DNA of 64,000 nt, from positions 248,001 to 312,000 of the forward strand of contig NZ_CALSFP010000001.1 of assembly GCF_943737015.1 (NCBI RefSeq). The letters run 5' to 3'. Every line of letters begins with the position of its first letter. Within the stretch, counting starts at the first letter, position 1. The DNA is from Staphylococcus sp. Marseille-Q5304. Its GTDB lineage: Bacteria > Bacillota > Bacilli > Staphylococcales > Staphylococcaceae. A program made the position numbers and the translations under genes. Below, piece after piece: positions 34,926 to 44,854 of the stretch. The notes beneath the pieces were generated by a model that saw only the letters and a list, made by a program, of their open reading frames with translations, was not told the DNA's origin and did no database searches.

Positions 34926-34963
34926 ACGATATTATGAACCGTATTTATTGTCAAGGAACGGTT
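34926..34963 (-). promoter_or_regulatory. Candidate sarZ promoter with flanking inverted repeat
   Basis: On the minus strand a perfect TTGACA (complement of 34949-34954) is followed after 17 nt by a poor -10, TATCGT. AACCGT (34937-34942) and ACGGTT (34958-34963) flank the -35 as an inverted repeat and may be an operator. Confidence 0.45.
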
Positions 34964-35321
34964 GTGCACCCTTTTAAGTAAGAATTTATAGTATTTTAAG
35001 TTGTATGTGTTTACTCTCAATTAAAATAAAATATTGTAACATATTTTGCATAGATGATTTTGTGAATATAAAAAATGCAATGTTGTTTAATTAATCTGCA
35101 CAACGTTCAATTATAATTATAAATAAAAACCTTATGAATAGAAACAAAAACTTGTCGATAATATAAGAAAATTTTGTTACAAACTGAACTTTCCTCTTTA
35201 ATAATGTAATATTTTCAGTCATACTATTACCGTTATGAATTAAATTAGGTGATTCCAATAAAATGTATGATTTATTTTTATGATATAGTACGTTTTAATT
35301 GTTGATGGAAGGAGTATAACA
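34964..35321. other. AT-rich intergenic region
   Basis: About 360 bases between sarZ and the YxeA-like gene. Several A/T-only stretches could serve as promoters. Nothing specific is recognised. Confidence 0.35.
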
Positions 35322-35675
35322 ATGAAGACATTTTTAAAAGTATTTGGATTGCTTGTCATTTCGTTAATTTTAGCAATTGCTTTTTTCTTAGGTCTTAGAA
35401 CATACCAAGGACATAAAAACCTTGAGCTTGTAGATCATTATTTAAAGGAAGAACATCTAACTGATAAAGTTAAATCAGAGAAAACGTTATATAGTGCGAA
35501 AAAAGGATTGTATTATAAACAAATTAAATTTAAAGATGACAAAGGTGTCGTGTATGATGTACAGCCAGTTAGTACTTATAAAGGTATAGTCGTTCAAGGC
35601 TTTGATTCAGAAACTAAGAAAGAAGTACGTGATGCCAAACATAATAAGTTTGATGAGAAATACAAAATGAAATAA
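35322..35675 (+). CDS. YxeA-family secreted/anchored small protein
   Basis: Protein of 117 residues. An N-terminal membrane helix (LKVFGLLVISLILAIAFFLG) is followed by an extracellular beta-rich DUF1093/YxeA domain (KTLYSAKKGLYYKQIKFKDDKG, YDVQPVSTYKGIVVQGFD). The function is unknown. GGAAGGAG precedes the ATG. It has its own strong terminator. Confidence 0.8.
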   Translation: MKTFLKVFGLLVISLILAIAFFLGLRTYQGHKNLELVDHYLKEEHLTDKVKSEKTLYSAKKGLYYKQIKFKDDKGVVYDVQPVSTYKGIVVQGFDSETKKEVRDAKHNKFDEKYKMK

Positions 35676-35751
35676 TTAATATGAGTTTAATCAAACTATT
35701 GATGATTACAATATAAATTAAACGAGCTATGTGTCGTTACGTAGCTTAAAT

Positions 35752-35793
35752 AAAAGGATTGTTTCCTAAGTTAGAGGAAACAATCCTTTTTAT
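35752..35793 (+). terminator. Rho-independent terminator
   Basis: The perfect 16-bp stem AAAAGGATTGTTTCCT/AGGAAACAATCCTTTT follows the YxeA-like gene. Confidence 0.92.
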
Positions 35794-36102
35794 TTGTTAA
35801 GGTAAAATATTTGCAATTGAGATACTTAATTTTACTCAAATATAAAATACAATAATATAGCTTGAAAATTTGAGACTATTCCAATAGAAAAAGGATCTTA
35901 AAATGTAATTTGACACCGTATGACTGATTTTACTAGATTTTTAAGAAATAAAACATAGCTATTAAACATGTTACTTATTTATAAAATATAATGGTATATT
36001 GATAATATAGTTGTCAAAATACACTGTATCATCAATTTTGTTATATCTAACTAAAAATTATTTTGGTATAATAGAGAAATGTCAGAAAAGGGGAGACATA
36101 GC
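35794..36102 (+). other. Leader region of gltT
   Basis: About 310 AT-rich bases. TGGTATAAT at 36064-36072 is an extended -10 about 30 nt before the start codon, giving a short leader. No other signal was seen. Confidence 0.55.
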
Positions 36103-37377
36103 ATGACAAAAATTAAGAACATTAGCTTGCCGATGCAAGTAATTATTGCATTGGTCCTTGGTGTGATTGTAGGGTTACTCCTTTATGGTCACGATGAACT
36201 TGCCAACTATATTAAACCGTTTGGCGATGTATTCTTAAATTTAATCAAAATGATTGTGATACCAGTTGTGTTCTGTTCATTAGCTTTATCTATTTCAAAC
36301 GTAGGTGAGTCAAAAACAGTAGGTCGATATGGACTGAAAACAATTGTGTATTTTGAAATTATAACAACTATAGCAATCGGATTAGGTATTATATTCGCAA
36401 ATTTATTTAAACCTGGAGCAGGATTAGATCCTGATAAATTGCCTAAAGGTGATATATCAACATATCAATCTTCAGCGAAAGCAGCAGAGGAATCTACATA
36501 TGGTAATCATTTTATTGATACTATTGTAAATATTGTACCAACCAACTTTTTTGAAGCATTAACTAAAGGTGAGTTATTGCCTATTATATTCTTTGCAGTA
36601 TTCTTTGGTATCGCCTTATCGGCTGTAGGCGAAAAAGGCGAACCAGTTAAAGCTGTCTTAAGTGGTACGTTAGATGCAGTATTTTGGATGATTAATAAAA
36701 TCCTAAAATTAGCACCAATTGGTGTGTTCGCATTTATTTGTACAACTATTATGACATTCGGGGCTTCTGCTTTATTACCACTATTAAAATTATTGTTAGT
36801 GGTTATTGGTTCAATGGTATTTTTCGTAATTGTTGTACTCGGTATTGTGGCGTGGATTTGTGGCGTAAACATATTCTCAATTATGAAGATTTTGAAAAAC
36901 GAATTAGTTTTAGCATTTTCAACTTCAAGTTCAGAGTCAGTGTTACCGGTTATAATGAAGAAAATGGAACAATTTGGTGCACCAAAAGATATTACTTCAT
37001 TTGTAGTGCCAATAGGATATACGTTTAACTTAGATGGGTCAGCATTATATCAATCAATCGCAGCGTTATTTGTTGCACAAATGTATGGTATAGATATGTC
37101 GATTGGTCAACAAATCGTATTGATGGTGACATTAATGGTGGCATCTAAAGGTATGGCCGGCGTTCCTGGTGTATCTATCGTAGTATTAATTACAACATTA
37201 ACTTCAATGGGATTACCTGCAGAAGGTCTTGCACTTATTATCGGTATTGACCGATTATTAGATATGGTAAGAACTTGTGTCAATGTTATGGGTAACGCCC
37301 TTTCAACTGTTGTTATTGCTAAATGGGAAAAGGTTTATGATAAAGAAAAAGGTAAAGCATACTTGAAATCAATTTAA
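36103..37377 (+). CDS. gltT: Dicarboxylate/amino acid:cation symporter (GltT type)
   Basis: DAACS-family glutamate/aspartate:proton or sodium symporter of 424 residues. It has eight helices and two re-entrant loops. Family motifs are clear: FSTSSSESVLPVIMKKM (HP1 serine-rich loop), GYTFNLDGSALYQS (NMDGT-like helix 7), SKGMAGVPGVSIVVL (HP2) and DRLLDMVRTCVNVMGN (helix 8, binding Asp and Arg). The frame opens at 36079 but AAAAGGGGAG points to ATG 36103. Confidence 0.92.
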   Translation: MTKIKNISLPMQVIIALVLGVIVGLLLYGHDELANYIKPFGDVFLNLIKMIVIPVVFCSLALSISNVGESKTVGRYGLKTIVYFEIITTIAIGLGIIFANLFKPGAGLDPDKLPKGDISTYQSSAKAAEESTYGNHFIDTIVNIVPTNFFEALTKGELLPIIFFAVFFGIALSAVGEKGEPVKAVLSGTLDAVFWMINKILKLAPIGVFAFICTTIMTFGASALLPLLKLLLVVIGSMVFFVIVVLGIVAWICGVNIFSIMKILKNELVLAFSTSSSESVLPVIMKKMEQFGAPKDITSFVVPIGYTFNLDGSALYQSIAALFVAQMYGIDMSIGQQIVLMVTLMVASKGMAGVPGVSIVVLITTLTSMGLPAEGLALIIGIDRLLDMVRTCVNVMGNALSTVVIAKWEKVYDKEKGKAYLKSI

Positions 37378-37405
37378 ATAATATAAATTCTGACATTTAT
37401 GAAAG

Positions 37406-37438
37406 TGCAGGCGTTATTAATTAACGTCTGCATTTTTA
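37406..37438 (+). terminator. Rho-independent terminator
   Basis: The stem TGCAGGCGTT/AACGTCTGCA (one wobble) is followed by TTTTT, after gltT. Confidence 0.85.
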
Positions 37439-37546
37439 TTTGGGATGGAGTAATGTTCAAAGAAGTTGAGCATTAATTATTCGTTGGTTAAAATTGAAAT
37501 CAACGAAATTTTCATTGAAATACGATTTAAGTAAGGAGATTAATGT

Positions 37547-38125
37547 ATGCTTCATCACATATATTCCGATTATTATAAACAACCTGCGAAAATTACAGAA
37601 AAAAAGCCTGAGATACACGGGGTCGTTTTGCACGATGATGCAGAAAATAATAAAGCAGTTGATTATATTCAATGGTTGCAACGCCGTATTGATAAAGATG
37701 AATTAGAAAAAGGTTGGGCCTGTGTTTATGTAGATAAAGAAAGTTGTTATTGGTTTCATCCTTCTAACTATATAGAGTGGCATTGCGGTGAACCATTTGC
37801 AAATGCACATTTTATTGGTATAGAAAGGTGTCAGTCATTAATTAATGGTGTTTTATCAGATAAAGCCTTTATGGAAAATGAAGAAACAAGTTATTGGATA
37901 GCAGCTTTGTTACTAAAAAAATATAATCTTCCTATAACAAGAGAAACTGTGCGACTTCATAAAGAATTTTCAGATACAGCGTGTCCAGCACGTGCGTGGC
38001 AAGTTCATCTAGGCGATGTACCAACAAATGAGAAAAATATAAATAAATTGAAAGATTATTTTATTGAACATATAAAACGCTACAGTGACCAAATTACCAA
38101 AGATGACCTCGACGTACTTGGATAA
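37547..38125 (+). CDS. N-acetylmuramoyl-L-alanine amidase (Amidase_2) without signal peptide
   Basis: Protein of 192 residues consisting of a single zinc amidase domain that cleaves the MurNAc-L-Ala bond. Ligands are visible as His29 (GVVLHDDAE), His138 (VRLHKEF) and Cys146 (DTACPARAW), with Glu93 in HFIGIERCQS. It resembles the central amidase domain of staphylococcal phage endolysins. There is no signal peptide, no CHAP or SH3b domain and no holin nearby. AAGGAG lies 8 nt from the ATG. Its route to the wall, if any, is unclear; it could be a domesticated endolysin fragment. Confidence 0.85.
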   Translation: MLHHIYSDYYKQPAKITEKKPEIHGVVLHDDAENNKAVDYIQWLQRRIDKDELEKGWACVYVDKESCYWFHPSNYIEWHCGEPFANAHFIGIERCQSLINGVLSDKAFMENEETSYWIAALLLKKYNLPITRETVRLHKEFSDTACPARAWQVHLGDVPTNEKNINKLKDYFIEHIKRYSDQITKDDLDVLG

Positions 38126-38160
38126 ATGGTAAAAAACATTGGCTTAATATATAGTAGCTA

Positions 38161-38216
38161 TTGCGTTATAAAGTGAAAACGATTACAATAATTATAAATA
38201 AAATTGGAACCGGTTC
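38161..38216 (+). promoter_or_regulatory. scrA promoter with cre site and LacI-type operator
   Basis: TTGCGT (38161-38166), 17 nt, TACAAT (38184-38189) forms the promoter. TGAAAACGATTACA at 38174-38187 fits the CcpA cre consensus TGWAANCGNTNWCA at every position and overlaps the -10. GAACCGGTTC (38207-38216) is a perfect palindrome of the LacI/ScrR class just after the transcription start. Confidence 0.8.
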
Positions 38217-38236
38217 TACAACTGGGAGGTTGATTT

Positions 38237-39676
38237 ATGAATTATAAAAAATCTGCTGAAAATATCATTCAAGCGATTGGCGGAGAAGAAAATATCGATG
38301 CCATGGCACATTGTGCAACAAGACTAAGATTAGTATTAAATGATGAAAGTAAAGTACAAGAGAAACAATTATCAGAGATGGATGTCGTCAAAGGGACATT
38401 TTCAACTGGGGGACAATATCAAATTATAATCGGTTCAGGTACTGTGAATAAAGTATTTGCTGCTATGGAGCAAATCACAGGTAAAGAAGCATCTACTTCA
38501 TCTGAAGTGAAAGAACAAGGCAATAAAAATATGAACCCCTTCCAAAGGTTTGTAAAGATGTTATCTGATATCTTTGTACCTATTATTCCGGCTATTGTAG
38601 CTGGTGGTCTATTGATGGGGATTAATAATATTCTGACTGCACCTGGTATATTTTATGATAAACAATCATTAATTCAAGTACATGACCAATTTAAAGGTCT
38701 TGCAGAAATGATTAATATATTTGCGAATGCACCATTCACACTATTACCGATTTTGATAGGGTTCAGTGCTTCCAAACGATTTGGAGGCAATCCATTCTTA
38801 GGAGCTGCTTTAGGTATGATATTAGTACATCCTGAGTTAATGAGTGCATATGATTACCCTAAGGCATTAGAAGCTGGTAAATCCATCCCGCATTGGGATT
38901 TATTTGGTCTGAAGATTAATCAAGTCGGTTATCAAGGTCAAGTACTACCAATGTTAGTGGCATCTTATATATTAGCTACGATTGAGAAGGGATTACGTAA
39001 AGTTGTCCCGACTGTATTAGATAATTTAGTTACACCACTTGTTACTATATTAACGACAGCATTTGTTACATTTTTATTTGTCGGACCTTTAACAAGAACT
39101 TTAGGTTACTGGTTATCAGATGGTTTAACATGGTTATATGAGTTCGGAGGCGTAATTGGTGGTTTAATATTCGGTTTACTTTATGCTCCGATTGTAATTA
39201 CAGGTATGCATCATAGCTTTATTGCGGTGGAAACACAATTGATAGCTGACAGTACCAAAACTGGCGGATCATTTATCTTCCCAATTGCAACAATGTCTAA
39301 CGTTGCACAAGGTGCAGCAGCAATAGCTGCGTTCGTTATTGTAAAAAATAATAAAAAGTTAAAAGGTGTTGCATCTGCAGCAGGTATTTCTTCATTACTA
39401 GGAATTACAGAACCAGCAATGTTTGGTGTGAATTTAAAGTTAAAATACCCATTCATAGGAGCGATTATCGGTTCAGGAATAGGATCAGCGTATGTTGCGT
39501 TATTTAAAGTTAAAGCAATCGCTTTAGGAACAGCAGGCCTGCCTGGATTTATTTCAATAAGTGGGGCACATAGTGGATGGTTACATTATGGAATTGGTAT
39601 GGTTATTACATTTATTGTTACCTTTGGCGTAACATACAGTTTATCTTTTAAAAAGAAATACCGTGAAGTAAAATAA
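38237..39676 (+). CDS. scrA: Sucrose-specific PTS transporter EIIBC
   Basis: Membrane phosphotransferase of 479 residues importing and phosphorylating sucrose. The EIIB domain (1-90) carries phosphocysteine Cys26 in MAHCATRLRLVL. The EIIC domain (about 105-475) has PIIPAIVAGGLLMG, GMHHSFIAVE and LGITEPAMFGVNLKL. Length and sequence match ScrA. The EIIA domain is missing, as in other staphylococcal ScrA, so a general EIIA-Glc must serve. The perfect cre and palindromic operator imply CcpA repression and ScrR-type control. TGGGAGGT precedes the ATG. Confidence 0.9.
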   Translation: MNYKKSAENIIQAIGGEENIDAMAHCATRLRLVLNDESKVQEKQLSEMDVVKGTFSTGGQYQIIIGSGTVNKVFAAMEQITGKEASTSSEVKEQGNKNMNPFQRFVKMLSDIFVPIIPAIVAGGLLMGINNILTAPGIFYDKQSLIQVHDQFKGLAEMINIFANAPFTLLPILIGFSASKRFGGNPFLGAALGMILVHPELMSAYDYPKALEAGKSIPHWDLFGLKINQVGYQGQVLPMLVASYILATIEKGLRKVVPTVLDNLVTPLVTILTTAFVTFLFVGPLTRTLGYWLSDGLTWLYEFGGVIGGLIFGLLYAPIVITGMHHSFIAVETQLIADSTKTGGSFIFPIATMSNVAQGAAAIAAFVIVKNNKKLKGVASAAGISSLLGITEPAMFGVNLKLKYPFIGAIIGSGIGSAYVALFKVKAIALGTAGLPGFISISGAHSGWLHYGIGMVITFIVTFGVTYSLSFKKKYREVK

Positions 39677-39695
39677 AACTTTCTATGGTTATAAG

Positions 39696-39744
39696 AAAAA
39701 ACCTGACGTGTTGAACGATAAGTTCAACACGTCAGGTTTTTTGT
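39696..39744. terminator. Bidirectional rho-independent terminator
   Basis: The perfect 20-bp stem AAAAACCTGACGTGTTGAAC/GTTCAACACGTCAGGTTTTT lies between convergent scrA and corA. Confidence 0.95.
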
Positions 39745-39762
39745 GTGTTAAGTAAAATGAAG

Positions 39763-40701
39763 TCATAATTTCTGTTTTCGCCAAAGGAAGGCGCCAACAA
39801 CCGTAACTAATACTAAAGAAATAATGATAACAATTGCCCATGATGTATAACTATGATCATCAATTGGTAATGGAACATTCATACCGAAGAAACTAAATAC
39901 AATCGTAGGTAATGTTAAAAATACTGTAAACAACGTCAATGTCTTCATCGTATTATTCATTTCGTTAGATAATAAAGAGGCATATGAAGTTGTAATACTT
40001 TCAAGTATTTCCGTGTAAAGCTGAGTGGTCTCTATAGCTTGGTTACTCTCGATGATTAAGTCTTCGAGTAATTCTTCATCTTCGTCGAATCGCTTAATCG
40101 CTGGAAGTCTAAATAACTTTTTGATAATGACGTCGTTTCCTTTCAACGCAGCTAGGAAGTAGACTAAACTTTTTTCAACTTCCATTAAATTATAAAGTTG
40201 CTTATTGGTAACATTATTTTTCAAATCACGTTCGATGCGTAATCTTGTTTTGTTTAATAGTCTAAGGTTTCTATTATAGTGATTGGCGATTGTTAATAAT
40301 ATATTTAAAGCAAAACGACTATGGAAATGCAAATTAATATTTTGACGTGCAAAGTTGTTTAGAAATTCATTTTCTACATTACACACAGTTAAAATTCTTT
40401 TATTTCCTATAATAATACCTAATGGAATCGTAATGAAAGAAAGTACTTTTAAATTTGTGTCATTAACGATTGGAAAATCGACGATGATAAGTGAATAACC
40501 TGTATCTTCGTCATATTCAACACGTGCACTTTCTTCTGAGTCTAAGGGGTCACGAATAAAATCTTCCGGGATATCATATGAAGTCATCAGTGTTTCAATT
40601 TCATCTAAAGTGGGGTCTACCACATTTATCCATGTAGGACGATTATCTAAAGGACATTCAATCACTTCATGCGTTTCAGAATGTTTAAAAGGCCTGATCA
40701 T
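39763..40701 (-). CDS. corA: CorA-family magnesium transporter
   Basis: Protein of 312 residues. A large cytosolic N-terminal domain is followed by a long helix and two C-terminal membrane helices. The selectivity motif GMN occurs in FSFFGMNVPLP near the end. RIERDLKNNVTNKQLYNLMEVEKSLVYFLAALKGND marks the stalk region. The family forms pentameric Mg2+ (or Co2+/Ni2+) channels. The frame opens at 40725; ATG 40701 gives the usual N-terminus and sits behind AAAGGA. Confidence 0.88.
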   Translation of the reverse strand: MIRPFKHSETHEVIECPLDNRPTWINVVDPTLDEIETLMTSYDIPEDFIRDPLDSEESARVEYDEDTGYSLIIVDFPIVNDTNLKVLSFITIPLGIIIGNKRILTVCNVENEFLNNFARQNINLHFHSRFALNILLTIANHYNRNLRLLNKTRLRIERDLKNNVTNKQLYNLMEVEKSLVYFLAALKGNDVIIKKLFRLPAIKRFDEDEELLEDLIIESNQAIETTQLYTEILESITTSYASLLSNEMNNTMKTLTLFTVFLTLPTIVFSFFGMNVPLPIDDHSYTSWAIVIIISLVLVTVVGAFLWRKQKL

Positions 40702-40781
40702 TCCACACATTTCCTTTCTTAACAATGTATTTTTTAATATTAGCGAAATTTGTTGTCGTTAGCAACTTAACTTTATAATTT

Positions 40782-41389
40782 TTATTGCACCTGTTCATTT
40801 GCCATCAATCGTAACGGTCCATTGAAGATAATTTTAAATATATGATTTACGAGTTCGTCAGGAGGCATCCGATCTTCATCTAGAACCCAATACTTAATAA
40901 TTGAAATCATTGCACTGTAAGTGTAACTGTGGAATATGCTAGAGGTATATTAGAAACGGTCCTGGAAGGAGCAAGTTGCTTTTCCATATTTTGATACATT
41001 AAAGCAGCTAATTTTTCTTCCAATTGATTTGTACGATTTAAAGTAAAAATCACTTTGTAAAATTCTATATTTTTATATATATAAGCTACTATTTTTTTTA
41101 AGATATTTTCAAAAAAACGCTCTGCAAAAGTTTCAATATCTACACTGTTATCAATTATCTCATTGAGATCCACATTCCGTGCCAAACTTTGAACATATTC
41201 ATCTTCTATCTCGGATAGTAAATAATATTTATCTTCATAATGTAAGTAAAATGTCCCTCTATTTATATCTGCTTTATTTGCGATATCTTGTATCGTGATT
41301 TTTTCTAGGTCTTTTTCTTTAAGTAATTCTAAAAAGTTGTTCTGGATTGCTTCTTTCGTTTTTCGAATGCGTCGATCTTGAACCATAAC
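40782..41389 (-). pseudogene. TetR-family regulator, frameshifted near the C-terminus
   Basis: An intact TetR N-terminus (RRIRKTKEAIQNNFLELLKEKDLEKITIQDIANKADINRGTFYLHYEDKY) starts at ATG 41389 behind GGAGG. The frame runs into a stop at 40907. Shifting by one base at about 40932-40936 (TATTCC, apparently TATTTCC originally) restores the rest of the ligand-binding domain to a stop at 40782: FHSYTYSAMISIIKYWVLDE and onward to LMANEQVQ. The restored protein would be about 202 residues, a normal TetR length. It is divergent from the YhgE-like gene at 41546, which it presumably repressed. A true mutation or a homopolymer sequencing error are both possible. Confidence 0.85.
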
Positions 41390-41461
41390 GTAACCTCCAA
41401 TCATAAATAGACAATTTGCAACAGTTTGTTGATTAACGAACAGTATGTGGGAAATTGGTCA

Positions 41462-41519
41462 TTGCTTGTCTTATATATTTAATTATAATAGACAATGTAT
41501 TAAATATTCAACACATTGT
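41462..41519 (+). promoter_or_regulatory. Promoter and palindromic TetR-type operator upstream of the YhgE-like gene
   Basis: TTGCTT (41462-41467), 16 nt, TATAAT (41484-41489). Just downstream an imperfect palindrome spans 41492-41519, with outer arms ACAATGT and ACATTGT and 12 of 14 positions paired. It is placed where a TetR protein would block initiation. Confidence 0.65.
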
Positions 41520-41545
41520 TTATTATTTTAAAGGAGGTATACAAA

Positions 41546-42835
41546 GTGAATATTTTTAAAAGTAAATTATTTTGGTTTGCGCCCGTCGTTTTATTATTAT
41601 TGATGGTCATTTTTTCAGTTGCTTTTTATCCGGCATTCAATCCAAAACCGAAAGATTTAAAAATAGCGATAGTTAATCATGACAAAGGTACTAAAATTCA
41701 AGATAAAAAAGTCGATATTGGAAAAAACTTAGAAGACAAGTTAAAGGATAGTGATTCTGATAAAGTCAAATGGGTTTCAGTAGATAGCGAAAAAGATGCA
41801 CGTAAAGGTTTGGAAAATCAAAAATATTATGGTGTAGCAGTGTTAGAAAAGAACTTTTCTAAACATGCCATGAGTAAAACACAAAAAGTTGCCATGGACA
41901 GTAAAAAACAAGAAATGCAAGATAAAGTTAAATCAGGTGAAATTCCACCTGCACAAGCGAAACAAATGCAACAAAAGATGTCTAAATCAGGTGGCGCTCA
42001 AAATATAAATGTTAAAAAGGCACATATAAAAACGTTTGTTAACGGTGGCGGTAATTTACAAACAACACAAATGGCCTCACAAATTTTAGAAAAAATTGGT
42101 ACAAACGTAAATAATCAAATAACTAAACAAGGACTTTCTACTTTAGATAAACAACACGTGAAAGTAGATGCGAAAGATATTCATGCATTGACAAATCCTG
42201 TTAAAGTAGACAGCCATAAGACGAATAAGGTGAAAGACCATCAAGCTAACGGTAACGCACCGTTCTTAATGTTTATGCCCGTATGGATGGGTTCAATTAT
42301 AACTTCTGTATTATTATTCTATGCATTTAGAACTGCAAATAATGTAGGTGTAACACAACGTCTAATCGCTGCTGGTGCTCAAATAGTTGCAGCAATCGTC
42401 ACTGCATTTATTGGTGGGTTTGGCTATGTATACTTTATGTCTGGCGTACTCGGCTTTGACTTTAATGACATAAATAAAATGGCAGTATTTGTTTCACTCG
42501 CAATCTTAGGATTTATAAGTTTAATATTAGGTACGATGAGTTGGATAGGTATGGTATCAATACCAATCTTTATATTACTCATGTTCTTTAGTATGCAAAT
42601 GGTCATGTTACCTAAACAAATGTTACCGAAATTCTATCAAGATTATATTGTAGATTGGAACCCATTCGTGCATTATGCAAATAATTTAAGAGAAATACTT
42701 TATATGGGACACTCTATTGAGATGAATAGCACGATGTGGATGTTTATTGGATTTATGATATTTGGTATTATTTCAGTATTATTAGCTTCCGTTGTGAAAA
42801 AACATAAAGGTAAACGTTCTGAAATTCCTTCATAG
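41546..42835 (+). CDS. YhgE/Pip-like ABC-2-type membrane export protein
   Basis: Protein of about 429 residues. It has one N-terminal helix (LFWFAPVVLLLLMVIFSVAFYP), a large extracellular region (about 40-250, KDLKIAIVNHDKGTK with coiled segments), and five or six C-terminal helices. This is the YhgE/Pip or ABC-2 permease layout associated with secretion or drug resistance. The start is GTG 41546, fixed by AAAGGAGGT. The divergent TetR gene and shared operator suggest induction by a compound. The substrate is unknown. Confidence 0.82.
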   Translation: MNIFKSKLFWFAPVVLLLLMVIFSVAFYPAFNPKPKDLKIAIVNHDKGTKIQDKKVDIGKNLEDKLKDSDSDKVKWVSVDSEKDARKGLENQKYYGVAVLEKNFSKHAMSKTQKVAMDSKKQEMQDKVKSGEIPPAQAKQMQQKMSKSGGAQNINVKKAHIKTFVNGGGNLQTTQMASQILEKIGTNVNNQITKQGLSTLDKQHVKVDAKDIHALTNPVKVDSHKTNKVKDHQANGNAPFLMFMPVWMGSIITSVLLFYAFRTANNVGVTQRLIAAGAQIVAAIVTAFIGGFGYVYFMSGVLGFDFNDINKMAVFVSLAILGFISLILGTMSWIGMVSIPIFILLMFFSMQMVMLPKQMLPKFYQDYIVDWNPFVHYANNLREILYMGHSIEMNSTMWMFIGFMIFGIISVLLASVVKKHKGKRSEIPS

Positions 42836-42851
42836 ATAAATTTGAATTTTA

Positions 42852-43018
42852 GGGAGCGAGGACAGAAATCGAATTTTCTAATAGAGATTTCGTAGTCCCA
42901 CCCCGGCAAGGATGACTAGGATTGAAAAAAGCTTGTTCTAAGCGCATTTTCAATTCAGACATCTACTGCCAAGTTGATAAAGAGTCTGAGCCACCTATTT
43001 TTGTCTCAGACTCTTTTT
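42852..43018 (+). repeat. Dispersed ~165-bp intergenic repeat, copy C
   Basis: Nearly identical to copy A: GACAGAAATCGAATTTTCTA, GTAGTCCCACCCCGGCAAGG, ATTGAAAAAAGCTTGTTCTA and ATCTACTGCCAAGTTGATAA. It ends in an AAGAGTCTGAG/CTCAGACTCTT hairpin with a T-run. It terminates the YhgE-like gene. Confidence 0.88.
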
Positions 43019-43132
43019 AAATAAATTATTTAAGTGTTGGAACAATAATAAGCTATAGAAGATCACTCTTTACTAAATTGTCACTTTATTTTATGAATGT
43101 ATGTCTTATAATGACATTGAGGAGGAAGGCTG

Positions 43133-43546
43133 ATGCGTAGGATATTGTATGCTTTTTTGATTTACACAGTAATCGGTTTATTAAGTGGATTTTATTATAG
43201 AGAGCTAACAGTGGCCCATCATTTTCATGGTGATACACAATTAGCTTTAGTACATACGCACACGTTAATGCTAGGCATGTTTATGCACTTAGTATTATTA
43301 GGTTTAAATAAAGTGTTTAAATTAAGCAGTTATTATTTATTTAATTGGTTCTTTATTATATATAATATAGGAGTAGTAGCAACAATCGCGATGATGTTTT
43401 TAAAAGGAACTTACCAAGTTATTGGCAATAAGGTTCCCGAAACATTTGCTGGGTTCGCAGGAATAGGACATACAGTTATTACTGCTGGCTTTATTTTATT
43501 ATTCTTTTTATTAAGAAATGCGATTGTTAAAGACCCTAAATCTTAA
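43133..43546 (+). CDS. DUF2871 membrane protein
   Basis: Four-helix membrane protein of 137 residues. It matches the DUF2871 pattern: FYYRELTVAHHFHGDTQLALVHTHTLMLGMFMHL with several histidines, then GIGHTVITAGFILLFF. The conserved histidines could bind a metal or heme, but no function is established. GAGGAGG precedes the ATG. Terminator at 43588. Confidence 0.82.
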   Translation: MRRILYAFLIYTVIGLLSGFYYRELTVAHHFHGDTQLALVHTHTLMLGMFMHLVLLGLNKVFKLSSYYLFNWFFIIYNIGVVATIAMMFLKGTYQVIGNKVPETFAGFAGIGHTVITAGFILLFFLLRNAIVKDPKS

Positions 43547-43587
43547 AATATTTAAAACACGCGTGAATAAATTGAACATTCGGAAAC

Positions 43588-43618
43588 ACCTTTATGAGTT
43601 AGCTCATGGAGGTTTTTT
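43588..43618 (+). terminator. Rho-independent terminator
   Basis: The stem ACCTTTATGAG/CTCATGGAGGT with two G-T pairs is followed by TTTTTT. Confidence 0.8.
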
Positions 43619-43691
43619 GATATATGTAACCTGTTAGAAAATGGGTTAATTACTGAGGTGCTTTTTGTTTATAAAGTTATGTTTTTGATAT

Positions 43692-43706
43692 TGATAATGA
43701 TTTTCA
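43692..43706 (+). promoter_or_regulatory. Fur box upstream of iruO
   Basis: TGATAATGATTTTCA matches the 7-1-7 Fur consensus TGATAATNATTATCA with one mismatch. It lies 50 nt before the start codon of the flavin reductase. Low iron should derepress the gene. Confidence 0.7.
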
Positions 43707-43721
43707 ATTATAGGATAATGA

Positions 43722-44789
<1,068 letters not shown>

Positions 44790-44854
44790 TGGAATGTAAA
44801 ACATAGTCTGGCAGAGAAATAGTTGAATTAATGAGGTTAAGGAGTGTGAAAAAA

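Noticed and set aside
37494..37706. Plus-strand frame overlapping the amidase start
   Set aside because: The amidase frame has the ribosome site and the catalytic motifs; this one has neither.
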